Shown here in pieces: positions 11,489-26,400 of a DNA stretch of 64,000 nucleotides. The translations under genes were made by a program, and so were the position numbers. Positions within the stretch are counted from its first letter, which is position 1; every line of letters starts with the position of its first letter. Source of the DNA: Pterobdella sp. o SKG-2022 (lineage: Eukaryota > Annelida > Clitellata > Hirudinida > Piscicolidae); NCBI GenBank assembly GCA_964035795.1, contig OZ038322.1, forward strand, positions 14,516,711 through 14,580,710. The letters run 5' to 3'. A model generated the notes under the pieces. It searched no databases, was not told the origin of the DNA, and worked only from the letters and a program-made list of their open reading frames with translations.

Positions 11489-14400
11489 GTTTAATTTTGA
11501 AACTAGTTAAAATAATAGAAATTTTTTTGAACTAATTATTGAATTTATTAATCTTAATAATAAATCAACATCTCATTATTATTTTAATTTTGGTAATTAG
11601 TGAAAAAATAACTTATTGTTGTTGTTGTTGTTTGCAGCCCCTCCATGCATAGTGCCCATAGACCTAGTTTTCCTGCTTGACTCAAGTTCCAGCATCAAGA
11701 ACGACGAGTGGGAGCTATTGAAAGACTTCACGGCAAACGTCTCGGCAGGCATGCAGATAGGGCTTGTGAGGGTGGCAGCTCTGACCTTCTCTACCGATGC
11801 CACAGTCAGGCTGCTGTACAGTAACGATCGAGCTGTGGTGCTGGATGCCCTCAATCAGATGCCTAGGGAGCCTCCAGGATCCACCTTTATTACCAATGCA
11901 TTCCAACAGGCCCTTGAGAAAATCGTCAAAGTGAGATTTATTTGGTGTTTGTGAACTTAAGACTTGATGGCTTTTTATTGAATTAATTTAAACTTCATCG
12001 TAAAGCTGAACCCGAGAAGTTTCGCAAAGACGATATTCGTGCTGATTGGAGATGGAAGGGCAGACTTTCCTGATAATGCAGTGATTCAAGCGAACATCAT
12101 CAAATTGATGGGCATCAGCATCAAGTGCCTTCTCGTGTCCAATTTCGATGACATCTCCAACGACATCGGCTACATCAACATGCTCAACCTGGCCTCCAAG
12201 CAAGAAGAAGTGGATGTTTTGAGAGTGCCCAATTATCAAGAACTCTCACAAAAAGTTGCCACTTTGCAAACAGTTTTGTGTGAAAATGTAGCTCAAAAAG
12301 GTGGAAGTAGTATTCAAAAACTAAGAAATGAGAAAACTCAAAAATTCAAAACACGGCGGTATCATTAAGCATGGAATCATTCTACTCACAGGTCTCCCAG
12401 GAGCTCCGGGACTTCCAGGCCCTCCAGGTAGACCTGGAGATACAGGAAGGAATGGCAACAATGGTCCCGCAGGAAGACCAGGCTCTCCAGGCCAACCAGG
12501 TTCTTCAGGGGTCTCCGGTGAGAGAGGGCTCGAAGGTCCGCCAGGTTGGACTGAATTCTGATGAATATTCAAACATGAAAGTAGCATTTGAAAATATTCT
12601 TATGCAAAACAAATTTGTGTCATTTTTTATGAATCAATGAAACTAATCACAATACTCGAGTTCAATAATTCACAAATCTTACAACAAAATAAAGGACTAA
12701 TTTTTAAAACTCAATTTTTTCATCCTATTTGAAGTCGTTTATAATGAGAAAAATTGATTTGTATGAAATGTTTTGTAGGATCAAATGGACTTGCAGGAAG
12801 AGCAGGACAAGAAGGATCTCTAGGCCAAGTAGGCCCTCAAGGATCACAAGGACCTCCAGGTCCGTCTGGAGACACAGGAGCATCAGGTCCAAGAGGATCC
12901 AGAGGTAATGATGGACAATTTGGATCACCCGGTTTTCCTGGCCCTCCTGGACAACCGGGATTGAATGGACAACCAGGTTTGAACGGACAACCTGGAGCAC
13001 CTGGGCCCAATGGGTTTCCAGGGAGACAGGGGCTTCCGGGAAGACCAGGAAATGCGGGTGATCCAGGTCCTGCTGGACAACCAGGATTTTCAGGTGTTCC
13101 AGGATTGCCTGGCCCATCTGGCTTCAGAGGATTTCCTGGTTTTAGAGGATTTGAAGGACCACGTGGTTTGCAGGGTTTGAAAGGAAATACTGGCTTTACA
13201 GGTCAAGCAGGTTTTCAAGGAAACCAAGGACCTCAAGGACCAAGAGGTCCAGAAGGTCCTCAAGGTTTTATTGGCTTACAAGGGCAGCCGGGATTGCCAG
13301 GACCTTCTGCCAGCAGTGGTTCTTTGGGCCCTCCAGGACCCCCAGGGCCTTCAGGGCCAAGAGGGAATCCTGGACCTGTTGGAAACAAAGGTAGCTTTCT
13401 TCTAACTTGGAAATTCAATTGTTGCGATAATTTTCAACGTAACTTTTTCGTTATTTTTTTTTAAAAAATTTTTTGTGACATAAAAATTGATATAACAAAA
13501 TAAATAATTAAAAAGTTGATTCAAGATTCATGAAGGTTAACAATCGTTTGTACAGGTGATACGGGTTCGACGGGAGAAGATGGAAGTATTGGACAAGTGG
13601 GACCCCCAGGCTCAAGAGGGCCAAGTGGTCTAGTGGGAAATTCTGGTTCTCCAGGGCCAGTTGGAAGCCAGGGATCTCCTGGAAACGTCGGACCAATTGG
13701 GCCTGCAGGACCTCTTGGAAATCCTGGTTTGTTTCGAATAAATGTACTAAACATGAAAATATTAAACTCAATTGATTTGAAATTGTAAGGTTTTCTTGGA
13801 CAACCGGGACCCCAAGGATTTAGAGGAGACATAGGCTCTCCAGGAGTAAATGGTCAGCCAGGAATTATGGGAGAAGCGGGAAATACTGGAGATCCTGGAG
13901 TGATTGGGCTTTCAGGAAGAATCGGCAATCCGGGATTTCCTGGAAGAGCTGGAGCTCAAGGAGCAACTGGTCCTAATGGTTTTCCAGGTCTTCCTGGTCC
14001 TTCTGGGAATATAGGACTACCAGGCGATAGAGGTATGAAGAATTGCAACAACTTTCAATATATACATAAACTTAATGTTTCAATTTGCAGGACTGCCGGG
14101 TCCACCAGGTCCTCTGGGACAACCAGGACCTCGAGGACCAGTGGGTTCAAATGGAAGAGTTGGTTCTCTTGGATTTTCTGGATCTACAGGTTTTAGGGGA
14201 ACATCAGGACTTCCTGGTCAGCCTGGAGAGCAAGGTGACACTGGAGGAACAGGACCTAGAGGAGACAGAGGTCCTCAAGGTTCCGCAGGTAATAACGGCG
14301 AGCCTGGAATGGAAGGCTTGGAAGGAATACGAGGACTAAACGGTCGCCCAGGAAATTTAGGTTTGCCTGGACCTACTGGACAAAAAGGAGAAGTAGGAAA

Positions 14401-17400
14401 TACAGGAAATATTGGAGAAAGAGGGAATACTGGTAATCAAGGACCTAGAGGTTATTAATAAATTTTATATTTAACATATCAAAGTAGTAAATTAATTATC
14501 AAAATATGAATTTCACAGGTGAATCTGGAATACAAGGTTTGCCAGGATTTACAGGGTCCAGCGGACCAGTGGGAAACCGAGGTCCATCGGGTCCTCCAGG
14601 AAACATGGGCGGTCTAGGCCAGCCCGGTTTGCAAGGAAACCAAGGGAGTACTGGATCTATAGGAGACACAGGGCCTGCTGGTCCTCAAGGCCCAGTTGGT
14701 CTTTCTGGCCTTGAAGGAGCTAGAGGCGATACAGGACGTGCGGGAGTTTCTGGAAACCAAGGAAGAAAAGGTTTGAAAAATTATTTTGAAAGTTTTAGAA
14801 GTTGAAAAATTTTTTTTCATGTCAACCAGGAAATCGTGGTGAACCTGGTTTTACTGGTCCTATCGGTTTACCAGGTAGTGTTGGTCAAAAAGGGAGTCTA
14901 GGATTTCCAGGACCACCTGGTCCTCTAGGAAACATTGGACCTGCTGGGCCCAGTGGTATTCCAGGACCTGTAGGTTTGCCAGGTCTTCAAGGAAATACTG
15001 GATTGCCAGGACAAGAAGGTTTGAGTGGTTTCAAAGGAAGTCCGGGTCGTCCGGGTTTATTAGGTCCTACTGGACCTCTAGGTTCAAAAGGTTTTCCAGG
15101 TCCGTTTGGAGAAAGCGGTGATCAAGGACAACCAGGACTGATTGGCTTTCCAGGAGAACAGGGAGCTACAGGACTAATAGGTCTCAGAGGACCTGAAGGT
15201 GTTTCAGGACCTCCAGGGGCATTAGGAAACACAGGATCACCTGGTCCTGTAGGCCCACAAGGTGGTTCAGGTAAGTCCCCAAACGTCATTTCTAAAAATT
15301 TTAAATTTGATTCTATATTATCTATGTTAGTTTTATGATTTTTTTAATCGTAAAAAAATGTTCTAACATTTCAAATAGGAATTTATCTAGAAATGATAAA
15401 TTGTTTTAGGTTCGCAAGGTTTGCCAGGAATTAAAGGAGAGCCAGGGGAACCCGGTCCCTTGGGTAGCCTTGGGTCTATTGGGTTTCCTGGAGGTCCGGG
15501 TGGAGTGGGTGTTCCGGGTGGTCAAGGAAACACTGGTTTCAGGGGTCAGCCTGGTGTTCCAGGTCTTCCAGGTATTGTCGGATTAGAAGGTCCAAAGGGG
15601 ATTGCAGGTCCAGCAGGACCTCCTGGACCTGCAGGGTTTCCGGGCAACATTGGTGATACAGGTGACCCAGGCCCAAATGGTTTTACAGGTGCACCTGGAC
15701 AATCAGGATCGACGGGTTTTACAGGGTTTACAGGGAATGTAGGTTCCGTTGGTCAAGTGGGTCTTCGTGGGTTCACAGGTATTAGAGTGATTCTGTAGTT
15801 TCATGAACCATTATTAAATAGAGAACACTCAATAAAAATTCATATATAATATTTTTTACCAGGTAATCCAGGTTTTCCAGGTTTCGTAGGAACTCCTGGT
15901 TTCACAGGAGAATCTGGTAGCACAGGTCCTCAAGGTAACAGAGGTTTTTCTGGAAATCCAGGCATTCCTGGCTTGGTTGGAGCGCTTGGTTTACCAGGAA
16001 ACATTGGAGAGCAAGGACCCAGAGGACCTTCTGGCGGCCCAGGAAATGTTGGGTTAAAAGGGCCACCTGGAGACCAAGGTGATAGAGGCGATCCCGGACC
16101 TTTGGGTCCCATTGGAAACCCTGGAAGTGTTGGTCTGCAAGGTAATACTGGAGAAGCAGGTTTGAGAGGACCTCAGGGACCAAAAGGAAATTCAGGAGAC
16201 ATGGGATTTACAGGTTTTAACTTATTATTTTTCAACTTTTAAACGAAACTTGCATCATGAACATCAAACTAAGGACCTAATGGTGAGCGAGGAACTCAAG
16301 GCTCTGCAGGTCTTGCAGGCCGCCCTGGACCTCCAGGACTTCAAGGCAACAGAGGACGAACTGGCTTGCAAGGACAGCAAGGGGACAGAGGTCCGCAAGG
16401 AGATTCGGGTCCACAAGGGAACATAGGACCAATTGGACCCTCTGGCAATCCCGGACTTGCAGGACCCATTGGAGCTCCAGGACAACCTGGAAGCATTGGT
16501 TGGCACATACTTGACTAGTGATTTGTAAAATAATTAATGATTTAATACTGAAGTAGTTGATCAATTTTTTGAGAATTGTTGGATGTATACGTTTGATTGA
16601 TGAGTCTAAAGCAAATATTCATTCTCATTAGTGTTGTTTCTCTACTTCAAATCATGTTAATCTTTCTACCAACTATATAATTTTCAAAATTTTCAAAATT
16701 AAACGTAATGTCATTTCTATTCGTCTCAATAAAGTCCAATTAGATAATCAGTACAAACGCAGGAAAGTCAAGATTGAGCCTTAAATAAAAATGAAAAAAA
16801 TTTTTGCTAGAATAACCCACATTTTCGAGAAACTGACTATAATGTAAGTTGGTCTTGCGTAAAACTTCGTACACTTTCTAATACAGAATTTTCAATTTTA
16901 GTGTTGTTTTTTTAAATTTAAACTTTTTTTAAAAAACTCGAAAAAGATTTTCTTTTGAATTTATATAAAGAGAGTTGTAAAAATCTCACATTGATACCTG
17001 TCAGAGCGAAAATCCAATTTTTATATTTTTCAATTTAAACTAGAATAATGCAATATTTTTAAAGCGCTTTTTTTATAGATCGAAGCGCTTGCTAAAATTT
17101 AATGTAGCGAAAACAGACTGTGGAACAGGTGCTAATTGTCGGCCCACGCGGGATCGAGCCCGGTAATTTTTGATACTCGGTCTAACGCTCTACCGCTAAG
17201 CTACAAGGGCCGGCAATAAAGCATAACATACTCTCTTTAGCTAAAATTCGTCTGCATCAAAACCTACATTTTTAAAATTTTTATCTAATGAAAATTTAAA
17301 TTTGATTGAAAAATTTGAAACCACATGGAGCTTTTTTTAATTGTTTTGTTTTTTCCCTGTAAATATATGGTAAGATTTTGAAATTATTAAAAGCATTTTA

Positions 17401-20400
17401 GTAATCAAAAAATATACAAATGAAATTTGTGAAAAAAAAAAGTTTTTAGTCAAAAAAATTTAAACATTTATTTTTTTTCTTTTTTGAATTTAACTTTACA
17501 TCTCTCAGACAATCTTCACTTTTAAGTTTTTCTGCTAAAGTGTCCTTGATAATATCTTAATACTTTTAGCTAATTATTTAACGCATAGTTTAAAATTGAA
17601 TAAAGATATATCATATTGGTAATGATTATAGAATAAGTTTTTGGCATTTGATATTCATTCATAAGTTAAAATTTTTATGGGATACATTTAGCCTTTTGAA
17701 AAAACGGTGTGGAATTGGATGAGAAAATACAATATTTTGAAATTTGAAAGATCAAAAATTTACATGAATTGTGCACAGGTCAAGTTGGTCCTGATGGACA
17801 ACAAGGCTTCAGAGGCAATCCAGGAATACGAGGACAGCCGGGAAATCCTGGATTTCAAGGAGTTGTTGGAGATACTGGTTTTACTGGAGAAGTAGGGCCG
17901 ATAGGAGCATCAGGATTTGCAGGACCACCGGGAGCTAGTGGTGCTTTAGGAGAAAAAGGATTAAATGGAAATAATGGATTGCCAGGAAATCCTGGACCAG
18001 ATGGTCGTAGTGGAAACAGAGGTGAGCCAGGTTCAAAAGGAGAACCGGGAGACGCAGGTTCTATCGGAAATTCTGGGTTTGCTGGAAATCCAGGTGAAAC
18101 TAAATAATTTAAGAAAAAAGTGAGATTTTTTCCATTGAAAATTTCTTGATGAAAAACAGCGGTTTATTTGCTATTCAGGATCTCCAGGCCAACCGGGACC
18201 AAAAGGCTCAGTAGGATCAACAGGACCAAAAGGAGCTGATGGCTTGCAAGGAGCAGAAGGGCTTCCGGGCACACCAGGGTTACCAGGAAATACAGGTCCC
18301 ATCGGTTCACCAGGTCAACCTGGATCTGTTGGCTTGCTTGGCATCACAGGGGAAAAAGGAGTGGTTGGTGATACGGGACCTATTGGATCCTCTGGCAGTC
18401 CTGGACCTGCAGGACGAGCAGAACAAGGTGCTGTGGGACCTAAAGGAGACACGGGACTTCCAGGTAACCCAGGACCACCTGGACCCATTGGTAACCAAGG
18501 TCCAGCTGGGAGACCGGGAGAGAGAGGACCGACAGGTAATTAACACAATTTAAGTCAAAGGAAAATTCAATAAAAATTATAATTTTTCAGGATTGAAAGG
18601 TGCATTTGGGGCTACTGGAAGCACTGGTCAACCAGGTCTTGCAGGCCAAACAGGACTTCTAGGACAACCAGGCGTACAGGGAGGCACGGGGTTACAAGGC
18701 GAAGCAGGTCTTGTTGGTCAGCCGGGAACTCCCGGACCTGTTGGCTCACCAGGACAACCCGGACCACCCGGACAACAGGGTGATGCAGGGGAAACTGGAG
18801 ATACAGGATTTTCTGGTTTTTCAGGCGTAGTGGGAGTGGTTGGAGAAAATGGAGATACAGGCTTCACAGGACCAGCGGGAGCTGCTGGAAACACAGGAAA
18901 CATGGGATCACCTGGTGCTCCAGGACCTGTCGGAAACACTGGGCCTATTGGTGAACCCGGTTCAAACGGTGTGTTAAATTTAATCAAAACCATCTTAATG
19001 AAGACTCAAATAAAATTTAAAACAGGTTCTCCTGGCAACATGGGGTCTGTTGGACTGAAAGGTGAACCGGGTTTTGTGGGTCCGAGTGGTCAGCCAGGTG
19101 ATGTGGGACCTCGAGGACCACAAGGTATTTCTGGAGAAGTAGGTTTTACTGGGAGTTCAGGAAACCGAGGTTCTCCTGGTCAGAGAGGACTAGATGGAGT
19201 TCCAGGTGTTTCTGGTCAACAAGGAGACACTGGAAATCCTGGAGCTCCAGGTTTGTATGTTAACTATATTTGCCATTTGTTTAGTCTCTTATTTAATTGT
19301 TTTATTGTTCAACTAAGGTCGTTCTGGAGAAAGTGGACTGTCGGGGCCGAGAGGAAACGTGGGGGCACCTGGATTAAAAGGACCAAGTGGCCTTAGAGGT
19401 TTGGTTGGTCTCTCTGGGAACCCAGGAATAGTAGGAGCAGTGGGTCCAATAGGCCAGCCTGGAGAGGTAGGCGATCAAGGACGGCAGGGGGCTTCAGGAC
19501 AACCAGGAGAACGAGGGGCTGTTGGAGAGACTGGATCTTCAGGTCAGCCTGGAAATACCGGTTCGCCAGGCAGTCCTGGTCAGCCTGGTCCACAAGGAAA
19601 TACTGGACCCCCTGGAGATGTTGGTCTCAATGGTGCAACTGGATTTCCGGGCCCTCAAGGGTTTAGAGGTATAATTAAAATTTGTGTGCACATATTCTAA
19701 ACAACATTCATTTGTTGCAGGAATCAACGGAGTACCAGGAGAATCAGGTGTTCCTGGGCCGGGTGGCTTGCCTGGCCAACCTGGCACTTCTGGACTACCA
19801 GGGTTGCCAGGGAGTAAAGGAGAACAAGGCGACAGTGGATTGCCAGGAAATGTCGGAGTTCCAGGGCCTGTTGGTGCGGTTGGACCCAGGGGTGGGCCAG
19901 GAAGACCGGGAGCTACAGGACCGGAAGGAAGTCTTGGACTCACAGGTTTTTAGCAAAATATTATAATAAAGTATGTTGTAAATTATAACACTTCACGAAG
20001 TTATTTTATTTAATTGGATAATTAATTTACCTGATGATGATATTCAGTATATATGGGAATAATTTGTTTTTCAAATATATATTTATAAAAATAATTTTGC
20101 TTTTTTCTACTTCACAATTATGAAGCTAATAATTTACATTAGAATTTTAAATGTTTTTCATACATGCAAAAATAAAATTTTTTGAATTTTGATTTTTGAA
20201 GGTCAAGCAGGGGCACCAGGTCCAGATGGCGTCCGTGGAGACATTGGTGCTCAAGGTTCTCCAGGAGAACCCGGACCACCAGGGGCTGTTGGTCCACAAG
20301 GTGATATTGGCTCAAAAGGGTTCCAGGGATTGCCGGGAAGACCTGGACAGCCAGGTGTTTCGGGTTTAGAAGGAATTCCAGGTTTGAAAGGGTCTGTTGG

Positions 20401-23400
20401 AGACACGGGGAACCCCGGAGATTCAGGATCTGCTGGTCCTGCAGGTTTTGTTGGAAGATCAGGAGGCATTGGAGCAACAGGATTCACAGGTGCATCTGGA
20501 AATTCAGGACCAAAAGGCGCTCCCGGTGATGCAGGGGCTATTGGATTCACAGGACCAACTGGAGCTACCGGACTAATCGGACTAAAAGGATTTCCTGGGT
20601 TTTCAGGACAACCCGGTAGTGTTGGATTAATAGGAAATATTGGTGAAAAAGGAGAACTGGGGTCTCCTGGCTTACCAGGGGAACAAGGACCCAGAGGCTT
20701 GCCTGGATTGCCCGGTGCTGATGGTTTTCCCGGTCCCCAAGGTGCTTCGGGACAGCCTGGCAATGCTGGACCGAGAGGTTAGATGAAAAAGATTGGGTTC
20801 ATTAAAATAATTCTAATGATTTTTTTGAGCCAAAGAAAATTGAAAAAAATTTTGAGCATTAATAGTTTTCATTATAAACTGCGGAGCTTTTGTTTCAAAA
20901 GTTTAGCTTTAAAAATTTAAAAAAAACTATTTAAACTAGAATGGTTTCATGATTAAATATCCGGTTTCATCTACATTACAGTGGCTAGATTCATTTAATA
21001 GATTTATTTCATTAAAAAAATATTTTTAGCAAAAATGTATACTTAGAACTATATGTTTACTTCTACCCAAAACAACCTTCTCTTTTCGAAGATCTTTACA
21101 AATTTCTGTCTTGACTATCTCATGATATAAATTCATGATTTAAATTATACAATTGATTTCAACTTCGAAATGAACTGTTCATCAGATACGTCTCAAAAAA
21201 ACTATTTTTTCATAGTTTAAGCTTCATATAACGCTTATTTTGAAAGTAAAATTAAAAATTGTTGAAAAAGTCGAACGATTTCTTTAAAACTTTAGATTTA
21301 TAGAATGAAAACATAATAAGTAATAATATATTCATAATGAAACTTTGCAGGATCGCCTGGCTCTCTTGGTGCAGAAGGAGCGGTGGGAGCAACAGGATCC
21401 CCTGGAGAAGCTGGAAGAACAGGGCAGCCTGGCGCGCAAGGAGAGACTGGTTTGCGAGGAACCCAAGGTACCAGAGGAGACACGGGGGAACAGGGACCTC
21501 GTGGTAGCCCTGGAAACCCAGGTGTGAATGGGAGTCCTGGAGAACAAGGAGATACTGGTGTGCCAGGATTAAGTGGAGTTGCAGGTTCAGTTGGAAATCC
21601 AGGAAATGTTGGAGCAGTTGGATTGCCTGGTGCTGATGGATTGATGGGGCCTGAAGGCCAACCTGGAAGCAGGGGACCTCTTGGACAGCCCGGTGTAGAT
21701 GGTTAGTTATGAAAATTAAAATAATTAAATCTTCAAGAATTTTATCATTTAAATGTATATAACATTTTTGAAGGCCCAAATGGAGCACGTGGTCCAGTTG
21801 GTTTTCCAGGACAAGCAGGCATGAGCGGCATCAAAGGGGGTCCAGGAGACACAGGACTGCAAGGATCGATAGGAGCTCAAGGGGATTCTGGATTCATGGG
21901 GTCTCCTGGGATTCCAGGAAATGTTGGTCTTGTGGGTAATCAAGGCCTGCCTGGACCCAAAGGAGAACCAGGAGATAGAGGAATACCTGGAATTCCAGGT
22001 TCAATTCATTGTATAATAGCATACAACTTTGATATCCATATGATTGATATATGAAATCATATCTAACTGAGTCGCCAATTTTATTCAACTTAAAATACTT
22101 TGAAAATGATATATCTTTCAGGTGTAATTGGTCAGCCAGGTCTTCAAGGATCTCCTGGGTCGGTTGGTCAGCCTGGAAGGATAGGAATTCAAGGTGTTAT
22201 TGGGTTGCCTGGTCTCAAAGGAAATACCGGCCAACCCGGATTCCCAGGGAGTGTGGGATTATCTGGAGATGCAGGACCACCTGGAAATGTGGGCAATTTT
22301 GGAAACAAAGGACAGCAAGGATCTTTAGGGTCGCCAGGAGTTTCTGGTTTAGCAGGAGTGCCAGGGGAAGTTGGTTTGAGTGGTGGGAATGGACGCATCG
22401 GACCAACTGGTCAAGCAGGACAAAAAGGAACACCTGGTTTGGCGGGAGTTGATGGATTACCTGGCTTACCTGGACCAATCGGTGTGATTTACAATACTTA
22501 ATAAATTTTATTCAAACACTTACTATGTATCAGGGCCAAGAGGTGCAATAGGACCCGTGGGTGAAAGGGGCCAGAGAGGACAAAATGGCAATACAGGATT
22601 ACCAGGGCCAAGGGGAAACATCGGAGCTGTAGGAGTAGCAGGATTACCTGGGAGTCCTGGAGTTACTGGTTTGCCCGGAACTGATGGGCCTTCGGGAGCG
22701 AGAGGACCACTGGGAGAAAGGGGTGATGTGGGAAGTCCTGGGGAAGTAGGAGATTCTGGAAGTCCTGGTTTTCCTGGGTTTGAAGGTGCGTAGTTTATAA
22801 AAATATATGAATAAGACAGAAAAAAATATGACAACTTTCTGTCAAAGTTCACTGTAAACAAACTCAAGTTTTGATGCAATTTTTAACGACATCAATTTCA
22901 TTTTCAGTAAATTAAAAAATCAAAAAAAAGTAAAAATTTTTAATTGACACAAGTCTTTTTAATATATTTTTTACTATCTGTATTTTTGTAGACCTAGGAA
23001 AAGCGTTTAATAGGGTTTCAAGAAAATGTGTAGAATGGGGGGTGAATAAAAAGGGCTCTAGTGGTTTTAGTTCGGGCGGTAATGAGCATGTAAGCTGGAA
23101 CTAAAGCTCGAGTGAGGATTGGGAATGATCTAGTTGAAGTTTTTAGTGACAGTCGGTGTGCATCAGGGGTATGTTATGTCGCCATCACTATTTTCAATAC
23201 TGATTGATGTTATAACAGAAAGTGCAAGAGAAAAAGGCACTTTTGAAATTGATGGGCTTAAAAAGAAGGGCAGGCTAAAAGTTAAGTGGAAAACAATAGT
23301 ATCAAAAATTGTTGAAGTTGGTTTAAATAAAAAAAGATGCTTTATATTGGAAGAAATAGAGATTAGAAGTATGGTAAATTGCAAGAAATTTTTTGAAAAT

Positions 23401-26400
23401 ACAATAAATCTGGCCATCCTCAGTGTAGTGGAAATTAAAACGGGTTTGAAATTTTTCTTCTTTTCTCTATCTTTCTATCTACAGATATTAAACGTCTAAT
23501 TGAAGTTTAATTTTAATAGGCAGTCCTGGACAGCCTGGACAACCAGGCGCACCTGGGTCTCTTGGAGCTACTGGGCTACCTGGTTCACAAGGAATGCAGG
23601 GTCCAAGCGGATTTTCAGGGCTACCAGGCCAAGCAGGGGAAGCTGGAAACCGTGGATTTACTGGGGCTACAGGAGAGAGTGGCTCTCCTGGACCTGCGGG
23701 ACTTCCGGGTCTTCCTGGAATTCCTGGAGCCATGGGACAAATCGGAATTCAGGGAATCATAGGTTAGATAGTCTGAAAATTTCATCTTACCCAACAGTAT
23801 GTTTTACAATATTGTTTTTGATGATCAGGTCAAGCTGGAAAGCCTGGAAGTCGAGGATCTCCAGGTGCGGAAGGATTCCGAGGGGTTGTTGGAGAGGCAG
23901 GTGATACAGGTCGTGTTGGGAGCATTGGCTCTCCAGGTGTTGGAGGAGAGCCAGGAGATGAAGGGTCTGCAGGGCCTTTAGGCCCCAGGGGTGAACCAGG
24001 TTCTGCGGGTCTACAAGGGGCAAAAGGAAGCCCTGGACCTCAAGGAGAAAATGGATTTCAGGGAAGTCCAGGATTGCCAGGAAACCCAGGTACAATTCTC
24101 TTTAATGAAGTGCGGAAATTTAATATGTTTCAAAACAAATTACTTTAAAATAAAATGCTTACAAAGGAGCGACAGGGCCTGCTGGTGCACCTGGAGCCAC
24201 AGGAGATGGAGGTCTTCAAGGACTTCCGGGACCACAAGGTTTCATTGGCAACCCAGGCTCTCCAGGTTTACTTGGTGCTTTAGGGCTGCCAGGCTTCAAC
24301 GGTTTGCAAGGACCTGCTGGAAATGCAGGGTTTCCTGGGCAGCCTGGAGAGGCTGGTGCGACAGGAGACACTGGTCTGCCAGGGGGCGTGGGATCTAAAG
24401 GGAACCGAGGACCTACAGGCCAACCTGGAGATTCTGGAATTGTTGGAGACACAGGTCAGAATTTGCATATTTTTTTAGTAATTTTATTGAAGCACTTTTA
24501 GTTAATTTAGGAAAACAAGGACCTTTATAGTGCACTTGCATGTTTTGATAAGGTGACAAAAAATTCCTTGAACTAACAAATTACCGCCTTAAATAAAACA
24601 AAAAAAAAACAAAATGCATTTGCTTGATTGTTTCATTAAAATGTTTTAGAATTTATCTTAAGATAAATTTTCTATTAATGCAGCAAAATAGAGATTCTAA
24701 TGCTGTTCAGCTATCATATAAACCATATTCATGTACTTTCTTTAAACAAATTTCAATTTATAACGTTCAAAAAAAACGGAATATTGAAAGATTTATTGAA
24801 AAACTTGCATTTAATTAATAATGGATTGTTCATACAAGGTTTCAATTTCTGGCATTTATTCTCGAAAAGTTCAACTTCAATTCAACTTTTCAACAGGAGA
24901 CCCTGGACTTCCTGGTTCAAATGGACGGCCTGGAACGTTAGGGAGTGTAGGAGTAAAGGGAGAGCAAGGAGAACGAGGTGATGCTGGTGCTAATGGCTCG
25001 ACTGGTTCGAAAGGCTTGACAGGAGATAGGGGAGAGCCAGGATCCGTTGGGTTACCTGGAATGATTGGTCTTCCTGGGAGCACAGGAGCAAAAGGAGACA
25101 AAGGATTGAGTGGATTGCCAGGTGTTGCAGGTATTCCAGGACAAGCTGGAGATCAAGGAACGGTGGGTCTGCTTGGAGTTAATGGTTCACCTGGACCTCG
25201 AGGATTCACTGGACAACCTGGCATCAATGGACAGCCTGGCCAACCTGGACCCGTTGGATTACCAGGTCTTCCAGGGGCTGCTGGTCCAAAAGGACTTCTG
25301 GGAGATAGAGGGTCCTTAGGTGAACCAGGAATTCCAGGTGATTTTTATTAACGAAATGATCGGATTTGTAAAATAATTCCAAGTTTTATCATAGGTTTGA
25401 GTGGTAATGCTGGTCAGAAAGGCCTGCAAGGATTTTCAGGCCTTCCAGGAGCACCAGGAAGGATTGGAAACCCTGGAGAACCTGGTCTTCCAGGTTTTGT
25501 AGGAACTCCAGGTGCTCAGGGATCCATGGGACAACCAGGTGGCGTGGGTCTGCTGGGGGATACAGGCTCGACAGGTGTTTCCGGGCTCAAAGGACAGGTG
25601 GGTCTGCCTGGATTGCAAGGTAGCTGCACAAAGTATGTTATGCAGAGGTTTTACAAATTTAATAATTACAAGGTTTGAGAGGGCCGACTGGACAAGATGG
25701 CAGTATAGGCGCTCAAGGACCTCAAGGAGTAAGAGGTGAACCTGGAAGTGTAGGTGTCGTTGGTGAAGTTGGTGACGTAGGAAGGGTAGGCCCACCCGGA
25801 AGTACAGGCTTCACTGGGCAACAGGGAGATACGGGAGTGGCAGGCAATCCAGGTGAGCCAGGTGTTGGAGGACAACCCGGTCTAAAAGGTCTTGTAGGGG
25901 ACTTTGGAGCCAGAGGACCTACTGGACTTCGGGGAACTAGTGGCCAAAGCGGAGAAAAAGGTGGGAATAATGAGTTTTTCACAATTAATGAAGATAAAAC
26001 AGGTGTATTTATCAACTACGGAGGTTTCTTTAACTAGTGCATTATTGTCGAATTTTGCAACATATTCTTTACGAGTGTAACATTATCAAACACGTGAAAT
26101 TATTTGATAATTTTACAAAAAAAATAATCAGACCACTTTATGATCTACAGTAATCATTGAATTTAGAGTCAGTATTTTTAGAGACATTTACTCATAAACA
26201 ATATTCAAAAATTTTTAACGTCGATTTGAGAAAATTTTAGTACATTTAATAACGAATTTTTGCTAATGTTTCATGATAAGGTTGAGATTATCAAAAATTA
26301 TATCTAGTTTTGCCTAATAAATGTACTAAAACTCCCATAAATCAACGTTTAAAATTTGGCAGAATCAATATTAAAATTAATTGTATTTCTACGATTTTAT

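Noticed and set aside
23134..23499. A 121-codon plus-strand frame as a gene.
   Set aside because: It is a decayed, internally deleted LINE reverse-transcriptase fragment within collagen intron 24.
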